64,000 bases of DNA from CAVQFB01 sp963711675 (GCA_963711675.1 CAVQFB010000004.1:186001-250000), one strand, 5' to 3'. Shown: positions 1 through 9,433, counted from the stretch's first letter. Translations and numbers: made by a program. Notes: a model not told the origin generated them from the letters alone.

Positions 1-132
1 GACCCTAAGTTTTCCGTTTGGCTTGTGCCTGTTTTCGTTGTTCATCGTCGAGAACTCCGGCCTACCTCCTACATCGGTAGCCGCGAACCGGAGCACCGGG
101 CGACGAACAACTGGTTACCAAAATAATGACCG

Positions 133-154
133 GCGTTTCCTGAAAGGGAAACGC
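133..154 (-). terminator. Hairpin downstream of the secreted Ig-like gene
   Basis: An 8-bp perfect stem (GCGTTTCC with GGAAACGC, 6-nt loop) lies about 130 bp past the stop of the minus-strand gene ending at 285. On the minus strand a T-rich stretch follows about eight bases later rather than directly, so it is a weak terminator candidate. I see no supportable gene in 1-284; an Arg-rich plus-strand open frame there resembles no protein. Confidence 0.35.
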
Positions 155-284
155 GTCTCATTAGTGACCGAGGGAGACAAAAAAGGTATTAGGCGTTTGA
201 CAAAAGACTCACGCACCGCGAGGCTTCGCGTTACGGCTGCAATTTATCGGCGGAATCAATCGGGAAAGCTCAAGCCGGGTCCGT

Positions 285-1766
285 CTATTCCAAGCTTCCA
301 TGATTCGCAGCTTGGTGAGGTCCGCGGTCGATTCCGGCGCCGACGCCGGCGCCGACGTTATTCCCTTGGGCCGCTTGCTGACCGCTTGCCTTGGCGACAG
401 GCCACAGAGCCTCCACCTCAAACTGAAGAGTTGTGTTCGTTCCCGTGCTTACCAGCAACTCGATCTCGAGTGCACCGACCAGCCCAGGTGCCGATGGTGA
501 CAGGCTGGCCAAACCATTCTGATCCGATGTTACTGTGGTCCGAGACGAGCCCAGGATCACCGGAGTACCGTGATCGCCGCTGCTCGAGTCCCCAACACCT
601 TCCACCGGGGCATCACTGTCCGGTCGCAATATAGTGGATTGGACACTGACTGCCGCTCCTTGAACCGGGTGCGGCGGAGTGGCCGAATCGATCACGCGCA
701 ATGTGATGGGTTGGAACGCTTGGCCCGCCGTGACCATCTGACCGCTTCCACTCACCGGCTCCATCCGCAGCGCAGAGGTTGCCACCGTTGAGAAGTAGTA
801 TGTCTGGCACGGACTCAGCGCAGGTGCAACACAGGCGCTCACCTGGACATCTCCACTGGCGCCGGCGATATGGATCGATGTGGCTGCATACCCGTTGGGA
901 TCAGTGACTGCCGCGCCCGATCTTAGTGTTCCGGTGCCTTTTACCAACTGGTAGTTCACGGTCTTGCCGCTCTGCGGGAATCCGTTGGCTAAGACCCGTG
1001 CCGTTAATGGCAGATCGGCACTCGCGCCCGACGCGAGCCACCGGTACTGCGAAGCCAGCGTGATATCCAGTGCAGAGGAGATGCCTGCGATTGTGGCTTG
1101 TACCTTCTGCGGCGTTTTGAACGACCCGGGCGCAAGCGTGGCGGTAATCGTGGTAGAGCCTGCGACCGTGACCGTCGCCCGAGTCCATACCTGTCCGCCT
1201 TCATCCGAGCCGACCGTGCATGTGGAAGCGCTGCCACATGCTGACAGCTGGGTCCCTGAGGTCGCGCTCCAGCTCACCGTGGCGCCGCTTACCGGCGTAA
1301 TGCCATCGGATGTCGTGACACCGACAATAATCGGGTTGGGCGCCTCTCCGCCCACGATGGTGGCCGGGTTCCAGCCTTGAATCAAACGCAAGCTATCGGT
1401 CGACGAGGCGCCGAAGGTCAGGACGTCCGTCATCGTGGAAAAGCTGCCGGTGAGGGGATCATTCACGGTGAGACTCTCCACGCTGTCAAGTGCGGGAACT
1501 GGAGCAGACACAATGAACTGGTTAGCCGAGACTGCGAGCACGGGCGCGCTCATTCCGCCGATGCTGACGGAGTCTCCCGGCACGAAGCCCATGCCTTGAA
1601 GAACTAATGGCGTTCCGCCGCGCATGCTGACGCGCGTCGGCAAAACCGTGTCTGCATACAGCACGTGCGCGTGATAGCGGTAGTCCGGTCGGCCATCACC
1701 CCGCTCGTCTGAGATCCCGATACGAAAGTCCCTCGTCGCGAGCAATGTGGCATCCAGCCGTGTCAG
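285..1766 (-). pseudogene. C-terminal half of a frameshifted secreted protein (IPT/TIG and Ig-like domains)
   Basis: This frame reads about 490 residues and continues the frame that stops at 1763. Its first residues, just upstream of a TTG at 1745, continue the upstream protein naturally if one base is restored near 1768. It has an IPT/TIG-like segment near the start (motif GMGFVPGDSVSIGG), then two or three invasin/Big-1-like Ig domains, each with a GATVSWS- or GKTVNYQL-type strand, and a low-complexity Gly/Ala/Gln tail. No catalytic motif is visible. It is probably the surface-exposed, repetitive half of a secreted or cell-surface protein. The exact number of Ig domains is a judgement by eye. 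Confidence 0.75.
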
Positions 1767-3493
1767 GCCAATGTCGAGGAATTGAACGGTGACGGCGTCG
1801 CGGCTGGCGCAAGGGTACCCGCGGGGTCAGAGAGCGACCAGATTCCCACGACTGGACGGGCAATATCCTGGCTTGCCCGACCGTCTTTGTCCAGAGCGGT
1901 TACCGCGACTGACAAAGTCCGATACGCCTGGCCAGAAAACTGGAAAAAGTCAGCATCGCCGTAGTAGCTGAAACTGCCAATCCAGTCTCCTCCCTTGGGC
2001 AGCGCCGCGGGAGCATCGTAGGTTTCCGGCTCTCCCCAGTCTTTCGCCGTTGCGCTGCCCGGCATGAGCATGTCTTGCTGCACATCGCCGCCCCGGCTGA
2101 CGCTGACGACGATCGGGGCCGCGGCACCCGAGGGTGGAACCTGAAAAGGTTCATACGGTCCCACGCCCGTGAACCAGTTTGCGTCAACCGCCCCCACGCT
2201 CAGCTGATACTGCGCGCTGTTGGAGCCATCCGGAATCTCCAGGCCGGACAAGTCAAAAGAGCCTTCCTCCTTGGTGTCGTCGGATCCGAACCGGTCATGG
2301 CGCTGCCCGGTGTTGTCTAAGGGACCATTGACCGGATTCCCCGCATTGCCGCGAAAGAGCGCCCCGGAGACATACGCTGCTGAATATTTTCGGGAAGGCA
2401 GGCCGGTCGACGAGTCGATCCATCGTGCCACGACATTGACGCCCTGCATGGGCTGTCCCGCCAGTCCCTGCGCGTCGACAAAGTACACCGACCCGTGGAC
2501 ACGCGCGGTGTTCTCGTAGAAGAGCTGTTTCCCCGGGAACTGTCCTTGATTCGTACTCGTCACCGGGTACAGCATCGAGATTGCTGCCCGGTCATCCATC
2601 TTCGGCTGGTCGGCGTTGGGATAGCAAAGCGAAACCGGGACACAGCTAAGCATGTCGCTGAAGTGCATGAGCGGGAAGCCTTGAAAGTCGTCCGAGGTCG
2701 GCACAGGATTTCGCGTGATCACATTGGGATTCACCTGCGACCAGTCCAGGCCTAAGACGCGGCCCAGCACTCTTACGAGGTGGTATTTCATATCAGGAAG
2801 TCGATCGGAAGTTTTGGCGCAGTTTCCATTTATTACGACCAGGGCATGGGCGATGTGACCGTCACTGGTGAAATTGTCTGGTCCTCCAAATGCGGAATTG
2901 TCGAAACAGTAGAGAGGATCTCCGGCGCCCTCGCCCAGGAACGCGTCAGTCACCTGCCCGTCCACGTCATAAACCAGGCCGACTGGCGTGCCGGTAGCCG
3001 TCGGCTGAATGTCTGTCGGCATGGTGATGGTTCCATCAGGGTTCGCGATGACGTTGCTCCCGTTTACATCTTCACTCAGTTGGCCATCGCGTGATGCGGA
3101 GAGCGCGGCTGTCGAAACGGACGTCCACCGGCTGAAAGCGTCGGCTACGAAAGCGTCCGCGGTTGCGCCGGGCAGAATCGAACTGAGGTCTCCCCGATCC
3201 GTGTAGTAGTGAACTTGCCCCTGCGCCCAGGTAAGCGGTACTCCCTTAAGACTTGGATCGAAGAAACTCGCTCCTGCTACGTAATTCGGCCCTCCGGCAC
3301 GCGCCAGTTCGGCCAGCAAAAACAGGACCGCCGCCGTCACAATTAACAGATAGAGCAGAGGCCGAAGGATCCTGGTCCTTTCAGTGTTCGGTAGTCTCTC
3401 AACCGATGCCAGCTTCGACACGGCCACGCTCTGTTCCCCTGCTGATTTCCGTTCTCGGTTGGCATGGAAATGGAAGATTTTAGCCATGATCAT
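1763..3493 (-). pseudogene. N-terminal half of a frameshifted secreted protein with a degenerate matrixin-like domain
   Basis: This reads 576 residues and then stops at 1763, in the middle of what looks like a continuous protein (see the C-terminal half). Residues 43-66 are a hydrophobic signal/anchor segment. Residues 80-320 resemble the matrixin fold of acidobacterial secreted proteins: the helix at 241-251 reads RVLGRVLGLDW, where an active enzyme has HExGHxxGLxH, so the zinc ligands and catalytic Glu are absent. The downstream KMDDRAAISMLYP segment matches the end of a matrixin domain. A carboxypeptidase-like segment follows (about 345-450). The start may be 3493 or the ATG at 3487, which is better spaced from AGGAG. 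It overlaps the upstream gene by ATGA, suggesting translational coupling. Confidence 0.75.
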
Positions 3494-4176
3494 TTCTCCT
3501 GCGCCATCCGAACGGCCTGGGCAAACTCCCGCAAGGTGACGCGATTCTTCAGCCCGCCTTTTTGTGCGCGAGGCTCGCTTGGATCGGCAGTTCGCTGGCT
3601 GTCGTCGATGGGCAAATTGCTGATCGTGACTTGTCCGTTTTTGTCGACAGTGAAACGCCCGTGCGGCCCGCCCACTGGGCTCGTGAGACCCAACTTGCTC
3701 GGCGGGTACAAGAACAGCATGAGCCGGTCACCGACACGGTATCGCTCGCCCGAATTCCACAAGCCGGCCCACTCTCGGATGGTCAGGCGCTGTCCGGCTT
3801 GAGTTCCTCGGATCGCATGCTCCACGCGAAAGCTGACCTGCACGGTCTCAACCTCGCCGCTCCGCTTCGCGGCTATTCGGTGCACGGACACGACTGTCCC
3901 ACTGAAGATGGCTCCGGCCGTGCGCGACAGGGACGTGAGTCCCGCTTCATATCGCAGCGGGTTTGTCCTGTGTTGTGGCTGTTGCGCGAACGCTTCGCCA
4001 CCGGCAGCGATCCAGATGCAAAGAGCGCATATCAACAGGAGAGTCCGCCGTGGAAGGCCGGGACGGCGGACAGTACGCAGAAGTGAAATGGTCGATGTTG
4101 ACCGGGAAGAGGATCGTTGCTTCGTATGTGAGGTCTTAACAAACGCCAGAGGAATGCAGAGGAATCTCGAAGGCAT
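3490..4176 (-). CDS. Secreted protein of unknown function
   Basis: The 228-residue product has an unusually long basic N-terminus before a hydrophobic signal segment (about residues 46-64, ending AFAQQ), so the true start may lie further in at a non-ATG codon. After the signal there is a compact domain of about 150 residues (SRTAGAIFSGTVVSVHRI, then RFTVDKNGQVTISNL). It resembles small exported beta-rich proteins in which a 'GTV' strand is followed by 'GERYRVGDRLMLFLY', but I cannot name a family. Its stop overlaps the start of the matrixin-like gene by 4 bp, so the two probably form an operon and may work together outside the cytoplasm. Confidence 0.7.
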   Translation of the reverse strand: MPSRFLCIPLAFVKTSHTKQRSSSRSTSTISLLRTVRRPGLPRRTLLLICALCIWIAAGGEAFAQQPQHRTNPLRYEAGLTSLSRTAGAIFSGTVVSVHRIAAKRSGEVETVQVSFRVEHAIRGTQAGQRLTIREWAGLWNSGERYRVGDRLMLFLYPPSKLGLTSPVGGPHGRFTVDKNGQVTISNLPIDDSQRTADPSEPRAQKGGLKNRVTLREFAQAVRMAQEK

Positions 4177-4970
4177 ACGTTCACCGTTAAGAGGTTAGGT
4201 GGACGCGTGCCTGTCGGGTTACAGCGTGAGGAGTTTTGATTTTATGAAGTGTCGGTGCTGCTCACAGTGCGCGCCGTCACGCTGTTTGGTGACGGAGGCA
4301 TTCCCCCGCGACACGAGCAGCTGAAAATGCGATCATCTGAACTCCAGTTCTGCACGAAGCACTTTGCGGTCGAGCAGCGGCGTAGGGGACACTCCGGGGC
4401 TGCTTAGCAGTGCGCCTGGACATGTTGGGGAGGAGTCGGGGGCCGCAGCGGAAAGTCTAGCAACCTACAGCGTTAAGCTAGTCTTATCAAAGGGTTGCAC
4501 GCCATGCGATACGTTTTTCCAGGCGCTACTTGGGAGTTCCGCCGTCGCGTTGAGTTCTCGGGGCGGCATCGTCCCGGCAGGGCCGAACAGTCGTACGAAC
4601 TTCTTAACGTTGTGACCCTCAGACATTTACCTTATCCACCCGTTTACTTCTCTCTTGCCAACATTGACCTTCCTGAATATTATCTTGTGCTCGTTGCCGG
4701 TTAGACGGCAGCGAGTCTTGCTAGCTTTGGGTTGACGTTTCTGTGCTTCGCCGTCGAAATTCGCGCCATCGTCATGGGGCTTCCAAGCTTGGTGCCGTAG
4801 TTCCTCCACACGGCCTGCGGCGCGGGAGCTTTTTCTCTTGGCCTGAACTCCGCCCGCACACGGTTACGCAACCTGTTCTTCCACACGCTTGAGGGGGTGC
4901 TCTCGATTCCGAGGGCTTCGACAAGGGTTGGAAGAATGAATTCTATGCGCTCAGGCGAAAGGAGTTTCTT
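4177..4970. other. 794-bp intergenic region before the cold-shock gene
   Basis: No convincing gene is seen here. It holds an inverted repeat (4274-4295: CCGTCAC and GTGACGG with an 8-nt spacer), a promoter candidate at 4655-4683 and a pyrimidine-rich tract before it. A minus-strand open frame (4701-5060) runs antisense into the cold-shock gene but has no recognisable family and was not accepted. Confidence 0.5.
4655..4683 (+). promoter_or_regulatory. Sigma-70-type promoter candidate upstream of the cold-shock gene
   Basis: TTGCCA (4655-4660) is separated by exactly 17 bp from TATTAT (4678-4683), a good match to the housekeeping promoter pattern. Initiation near 4690 would give a leader of about 280 nt before the GTG start at 4971. 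Long leaders are known for cold-shock mRNAs. The promoter is inferred from sequence alone. Confidence 0.45.
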
Positions 4971-5174
4971 GTGAGAGAGAAGGGTACAGTGAAGTGGTTC
5001 AACGGGGCTAAGGGCTATGGTTTTATACAACGCTCCACTGGCGAAGATGTGTTCGTTCATTTCTCCGCGATTCAGGAGAATGGATACCGCACACTTAACG
5101 AGGGGGAAACCGTGGAGTTTGATCTGCTGAAGGGGCCCAAGGGCTTCCAGGCAGCGAACGTGGTCCGTGCCTAG
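4971..5174 (+). CDS. Cold-shock protein (CspA family)
   Basis: A 67-residue single cold-shock domain, the usual length of the family. It binds single-stranded RNA/DNA through RNP1 (KGYGFI, residues 14-19) and RNP2 (VFVHF, about 27-31), both intact, after the typical KGTVKWFN opening strand. The GTG start is set by AAAGGAG at 4958-4964, six bases upstream. It acts in the cytoplasm as an RNA chaperone. It stands alone, with its own promoter candidate and a strong terminator. The possible 280-nt leader would allow post-transcriptional temperature control, which is inference. Confidence 0.96.
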   Translation: MREKGTVKWFNGAKGYGFIQRSTGEDVFVHFSAIQENGYRTLNEGETVEFDLLKGPKGFQAANVVRA

Positions 5175-5199
5175 ACGTTAGTCCCCCACCAAGTTCACT

Positions 5200-5230
5200 A
5201 ACCCTCTCAGCTTCCCCTGGGAGGGTTTTT
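5200..5230 (+). terminator. Rho-independent terminator of the cold-shock gene
   Basis: An 11-bp stem (5200-5210 with 5217-5227, one G-U pair) closes a CTTCCC loop and is followed by a run of T. It starts 26 bp after the stop codon. Confidence 0.85.
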
Positions 5231-5297
5231 CGTTAGGGAGGCAATCACGGCAGCGGTTAAACAGTTACAACGTTCAGTCTCTGCTGCGAGATTTTCG

Positions 5298-7742
5298 TCA
5301 GTGCGAGGGTGTGGTCCCCGCCGCGCGGGCGGCATCGTGGGCACGCATCAGAGCGTAGCTCCGGTTCTGCAACGCGGAGGCCTCCCCGGTTTTTCCTTCT
5401 TTTGCCAGGACGTTAGCCAGGGCTGCCAGGACAGGCGTGATCATGGGATTGTCCGTGCCCAATTGCTTCTCCTCCAAAGCTAGCAGTTGGCGATAGTAGG
5501 GTTCCGCTTTGTCAAATTTCTGCCACTTGGCATAGAGCTCGCCGAGATGTTGAAAGTCACCGAACAGAAACTGATTTCCGGGACCATACAGCGTCTCGTG
5601 GATCTTTGTTAGTCTCAGCAGGACCGGTTCGGCTTTCTCGAATGCACTTTCTGCCATATAAACCCTTCCGAGCGCGTCAAGATCGCTGGCTACCGAGTTG
5701 TAAATCTCGCCATAAGTCTTTTCATCAAGTTCGAGTGCCCGCAAGTAGTAGCTCTCCGCACTCACGTAGTCGTTTTGCTGCACGTAAATGGACCCCAACT
5801 CGCGTAAGGGTTTCGCGTTCTCAGGGGACGCCGGGCCGTAAATCTGCTGCGTTGCCACCAACTCACGCTGAGCGATTGCCACCGCGTCGGAGAACTTGTG
5901 TGCTGAGACGTAATAGCTTGAAAGTCCCTCAAAGGCGTTGCTCAAGCGATAGTCCGGCGGACGTATCTGTTCGGCAGCTTTCAGCATTGCCTTTCTCAAC
6001 GTTTCCTCGTTGCTGCGATCGCCGTTTGCCTGGTTCATCTGAATGATGGCCGTCAGTGCTCGCTGGTACTCGTCCTCAGGACTCCTGGTCGAGGTTTGCA
6101 TCGCCGACAAGCGCTCCTTCAGTTCCGTCGCCTCCGCCACATTCCCACTGGCTTTCAACGAGGCTATGCGATCGTCAAGGCGTTTCTTCGCGGCTTCGTA
6201 TTCCATCTTTTCGACGGGCGCCGGATGAGCCACCGCCGCATGCCAGTATTGCTCCAGCGCGGCAACGTAGTCTCCATTCTTCTCAAGGAGAGCGGCCAGG
6301 CGCATCATCACAGCCGAGTTCTTTGACCAAAGAGTGAGCGACTCCTTGTACTCCGCGATGGCAGCCTTGTCGTCGTCCTGCGCTGCCAAAGCCTGACCGA
6401 GAAGATCATGCACGGCGTAATCAGTGGGAAGGAATTGCTCCGCGCGCTTTAACTCACGGGTAGCGTGATCATAGTCCTTCTTCGCAAGGTAGACGCTCCC
6501 CATGCCCCTATAGGCTCGCCCCGAGTCAGGATCGATCTTCGCCGCCTCCGCATACTCCTTGAGCGCTGCGTCGTATTCCCCTTCTTTCTCGAACACGAAC
6601 CCAAGCCCGTTGTGCGGTGCGGGATCGGATGGGTCCAGCCGGATGGCCTTGCGGTATTCGGAAGCGGCCTCGGCATAGTTCTCCTTTTTCGTCAGCAGGT
6701 GTCCAAAGCAGACATGGCAAGGTTCGAAGGACGGAGCGATTTGCAGCAGCTCGCGAAATTCCAGAATTCCGGCGTCAACATCCCGATCGCCGAGAGCAAT
6801 CGCCAGATTCTGTCGTGCGTCCAGCTTGCTCGGATCCAGTCGCTTGCTCTCCCGGTACTCTCGGATTGCGCCGTCCAGGTCGCCACTCTCGTTCAACACG
6901 TATCCTAAGCTGTAGTGGTATGACGACGACTTGGGCTCCAGCGCAATTGCCTTCTTGAACTGTATGATCGCACCGCTGAAATCCCGTTTCTTCTCGAGGA
7001 CAAGTCCCAGGTCGTAAAGGGCCCCGGAAAAGTCCGGTTTCAGCCGAATGGCTTCGCGGTACTCCTGAGCTGCAGCATCGAAATTACGGAGAGAGGCGAA
7101 ATCCAGTCCAAGGTTCAAGTGGGCCTGCGGATTGTCGGGGTTCTGTTTCACAGCCGCCTTTCCCTCTCGGCTGGCCTCTTCGGCCTCTCCTAAATTCAAC
7201 AATACGATGGAGAGCCTCGCGTGGATTCCAGGAAAGTCGGGAGCCACCTCTAACAGCTTTTCGTAGATGCGGTCGGCTTCAGGCCACTTCTCTTGCCGTT
7301 GCAGGAGTCCGGCCATCACGAATGCCGCCTCCGGGCTTTCCGGATCTGTTCTCAGAGCTTCACCCAGCTCACGTGCGGCGTCCTGATACTGCTTGGCGGT
7401 CATTAGCTCACCTGCCCGCGCCAGATGTCTCAACAGCTCTCCCCTCGGCCGGTATTCTCCTGACCCGGACGACGCATTCGCCTTGGCGATGCGCAACGCA
7501 GAAAAAACCTTTTCGTCAGCTCCAGCCATCACCAATTCGGAGCGATATGCGTCGTCGAGCTCGAAGCCCAGCCCGCGCATCTGGATTTCGCTGACAATTT
7601 CTTCCGGTAGCACCTTGCCGGCAACTAGAGCCAGCAATTCGCTCTGGGGCAGCGGTTTGGCGGGACTTTGGGCAACGGCATGCGCGGTAACGGCGGAAAG
7701 AATCAAGACCAACGCGAGGACGCGCGAATACGGGGCCGGCAT
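5298..7742 (-). CDS. Exported TPR-repeat protein with an N-terminal acidobacterial helical module
   Basis: The start is the ATG at 7742, preceded by AGGAGGT at ideal spacing; a TTG 24 bases upstream is less likely. The 814-residue product has a signal peptide (residues 1-24, cleavage after AVAQ). Residues 31-88 form a helical module (LPQSELLAL...GLGFELDD...AGADEKVFSALR) that recurs in the molybdenum hydroxylase at 10283. About fifteen TPRs follow; those in the second half, after a coiled region near 520-560, have the longer spacing of kinesin-light-chain-type repeats. TPR arrays bind proteins, so it is probably a periplasmic or outer-envelope scaffold. It has no enzymatic motif, and no partner is evident from its neighbours. 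Confidence 0.88.
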   Translation of the reverse strand: MPAPYSRVLALVLILSAVTAHAVAQSPAKPLPQSELLALVAGKVLPEEIVSEIQMRGLGFELDDAYRSELVMAGADEKVFSALRIAKANASSGSGEYRPRGELLRHLARAGELMTAKQYQDAARELGEALRTDPESPEAAFVMAGLLQRQEKWPEADRIYEKLLEVAPDFPGIHARLSIVLLNLGEAEEASREGKAAVKQNPDNPQAHLNLGLDFASLRNFDAAAQEYREAIRLKPDFSGALYDLGLVLEKKRDFSGAIIQFKKAIALEPKSSSYHYSLGYVLNESGDLDGAIREYRESKRLDPSKLDARQNLAIALGDRDVDAGILEFRELLQIAPSFEPCHVCFGHLLTKKENYAEAASEYRKAIRLDPSDPAPHNGLGFVFEKEGEYDAALKEYAEAAKIDPDSGRAYRGMGSVYLAKKDYDHATRELKRAEQFLPTDYAVHDLLGQALAAQDDDKAAIAEYKESLTLWSKNSAVMMRLAALLEKNGDYVAALEQYWHAAVAHPAPVEKMEYEAAKKRLDDRIASLKASGNVAEATELKERLSAMQTSTRSPEDEYQRALTAIIQMNQANGDRSNEETLRKAMLKAAEQIRPPDYRLSNAFEGLSSYYVSAHKFSDAVAIAQRELVATQQIYGPASPENAKPLRELGSIYVQQNDYVSAESYYLRALELDEKTYGEIYNSVASDLDALGRVYMAESAFEKAEPVLLRLTKIHETLYGPGNQFLFGDFQHLGELYAKWQKFDKAEPYYRQLLALEEKQLGTDNPMITPVLAALANVLAKEGKTGEASALQNRSYALMRAHDAARAAGTTPSH

Positions 7743-7895
7743 CGGGACCTCCTGGAATGCCGGCAACTATCCTAAAATTCATCGGGGTATTCTTACTAAT
7801 TACGATGGTGTATGCATCGATGGAGCGAGTCTCTCTCGCAGGTGATACGCTCAGCAAGCCTTTCGATCCCTTGGCCTGCAGACTTCCAATAGCGC

Positions 7896-8645
7896 TTATT
7901 CCAGATTCGTTCGCAGCGGATAATATTTCTGAATCATTCGGCCAGTCATCAATCCGCCTTCATATTCCGGGATAACTACCTCGTCCGCGCCTGAATTCTT
8001 GATCGCGTTGGCGTAACGCTGTTGCCCCGCGCGTGTAATGATCTTCGCTTTCGGGTTCAAGGATCTCGCTGTCACCGTGATATAGAGATTGTCCGCGTCG
8101 TTATCGATGACAATGCAAATACCGCGTGCCCGCTCCATGCCGGCGCTGAGCAGCACGTCGTGGCGCTTGGCGTCCCCCTGAATAACCATCACGCCTTCGT
8201 TCAGCAACTCCCGGTAGAGTCCTTCATTGGTTTCAATCAGGACAAAGGGAACCTTTAGCCGGTTCAGTTGGTCCACCACCGTGCGGCCTACCTGTCCGTA
8301 TCCACAGATAATGAAGTGGTCCTTGAGCTTGCCGATGTTGATCTCGTTCACCATAGACTTCCACGCCTCCATACTCTGCCGGTTAAAAATCGTGACCAAC
8401 ACCCTCTCGGCAATCCACACTTGAAACGCAAAAACTCCGACGTACACGAAAATAGAGAAGATCTTTGTAGCGTTGTGCACCTGGCGATAGTCGATCGAGT
8501 GTGGGTGAATGACCCAGAAAAAGGCATCAACCGGCCGCAATCCCTCCAGTCGCATATACACGAGCACGCACACCGCACTGAAGCCCGCGAAAACCAATGC
8601 GGGCATCCACAAGCGACGAAGGAACACAACCATAACTCGCAGCAT
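7896..8645 (-). CDS. Ion-channel-like protein with a TrkA-N (RCK) domain and non-canonical pore loop
   Basis: The layout is that of a two-TM potassium channel: TM1 (about residues 13-33), a pore-loop region (38-52), TM2 (61-86), then a Rossmann RCK/TrkA-N domain beginning DHFIICGYGQVGRT (GxGxxG at 115-120). The nucleotide-binding domain looks intact. Where a K+ channel has TVGYGD, this protein reads FFWVIHPHSIDYRQ, so the selectivity filter is absent. It may conduct another ion, act only as a regulatory membrane subunit, or be a sensor. I chose ATG 8645 because a TTG at 8717 would place a perfect operator-like palindrome inside the coding region; neither start has a good ribosome-binding site. 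Confidence 0.82.
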   Translation of the reverse strand: MLRVMVVFLRRLWMPALVFAGFSAVCVLVYMRLEGLRPVDAFFWVIHPHSIDYRQVHNATKIFSIFVYVGVFAFQVWIAERVLVTIFNRQSMEAWKSMVNEINIGKLKDHFIICGYGQVGRTVVDQLNRLKVPFVLIETNEGLYRELLNEGVMVIQGDAKRHDVLLSAGMERARGICIVIDNDADNLYITVTARSLNPKAKIITRAGQQRYANAIKNSGADEVVIPEYEGGLMTGRMIQKYYPLRTNLE

Positions 8646-8684
8646 TTGAGTCCGGCCCAAGCGGCGGAGCGGTCCCGTTAGTTG

Positions 8685-8698
8685 ACCGACCGGTCGGT
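8685..8698. promoter_or_regulatory. 14-bp perfect palindrome, TetR-operator-like
   Basis: ACCGACCGGTCGGT reads the same on both strands and lies 40 bp upstream of the chosen start of the channel-like gene. Palindromes of this shape are typical of TetR-family operators. No TetR gene is present in the window, so the regulator is unknown. If translation starts at TTG 8717 the palindrome would be coding. Confidence 0.4.
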
Positions 8699-9019
8699 TC
8701 CGCCACAGGGCTGGCAATATAGCAGATACATGCTCTCCATGGTGTCCTTAAAGATCGGATCGCCGCGATTTGAAGCTCTGATCGTTCAGCGGCAAAACAC
8801 CCAGCCTGCTGTTGTCGAATCCCCCACTTCCTGCCGGCAGTGCTCCCATCTGCACCGCCAGCGGAGTATCATCGTATCGACTTACCTGCCGCAGACTCAT
8901 GAAAAGAATGGCTCTCGCGTTTTTCAGCAAATTAGCCGGCGGCAAGTGTGCAATGGCAGGGCGCGTGCCTTGCAGTTACTACGAGGGTGTGTCCCCTCTA
9001 CCTAATTAGGAGAGAAAGA

Positions 9020-9340
9020 ATGAAGACCATAATCCGGGCCTCACTGGCAGTTCTGGCTTTTGCATTTGTATTCTCCACCTGGTCGATGGCAGATTCCGGC
9101 GCCGACCTCTTTAAAGGAAAATGTGCTGCATGTCACGGCGCTACAGGTGCCGGTGACACGGCGATGGGCAAGAACCTGAAGCTGCGCGACCTCGGCTCCG
9201 CCGACGTGCAAAAGCAGTCGGATGGCGATCTCACCGGCATCATCACCAACGGAAAGAACAAAATGCCCAAATACGACGGCAAGCTGACCAAGGACCAGAT
9301 CGGCGATCTGGTGAAGTTCATCCGTACCCTCAAGAAGTAG
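9020..9340 (+). CDS. Small periplasmic cytochrome c (class I)
   Basis: The 106-residue product has a signal peptide (residues 1-24, ending SMADS), then a single haem c motif CAACH (about 36-40) and a distal Met in KNKMPKYDGKLT, the expected axial ligand. It is a soluble or weakly attached electron carrier. The ATG at 9020 is preceded by TAGGAGAG; an upstream open frame is out of line with the signal peptide. The ribosome-binding site overlaps a 10-bp palindrome (9001-9010, CCTAATTAGG). It lies just upstream of the exported molybdenum hydroxylase operon and is a plausible electron acceptor for it, but a terminator separates the two. Confidence 0.93.
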   Translation: MKTIIRASLAVLAFAFVFSTWSMADSGADLFKGKCAACHGATGAGDTAMGKNLKLRDLGSADVQKQSDGDLTGIITNGKNKMPKYDGKLTKDQIGDLVKFIRTLKK

Positions 9341-9398
9341 CGGCCGGCGACACGTTCCTGCTCCGCGGGACACGTTGCGACGCTGCGAAACAGACAAT

Positions 9399-9433
9399 GG
9401 CTGGCCGTGAGTGTTTTCTGGCTGGCCTTTTTT
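9399..9433 (+). terminator. Terminator after the cytochrome c gene
   Basis: GGCTGGCC at 9399-9406 pairs with the second GGCTGGCC at 9420-9427 through six Watson-Crick and two G-U pairs, followed by TTTTTT. The rest of 9434-9643 shows no gene; it should hold the promoter of the hydroxylase operon, which I could not assign. Confidence 0.6.

Noticed and set aside
23..634. Plus-strand open frame of 203 codons with an Arg run
   Set aside because: It lies antisense to the Ig-like gene, has no domain or ribosome-binding site and an implausible Arg-rich composition.
4274..4295. TCAC-N8-GTGA inverted repeat as a fourth CRP-type site
   Set aside because: The half-sites face the opposite way to GTGA-N6-TCAC and the spacing is 8 bp, so it is only a hairpin candidate.
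4701..5060. Minus-strand open frame antisense to the cold-shock gene
   Set aside because: No family or ribosome-binding site; overlaps 90 bp of a certain gene. Part of its sequence recalls antisense readings of tRNA T-arms, but no tRNA fold could be drawn at 4850-4930.
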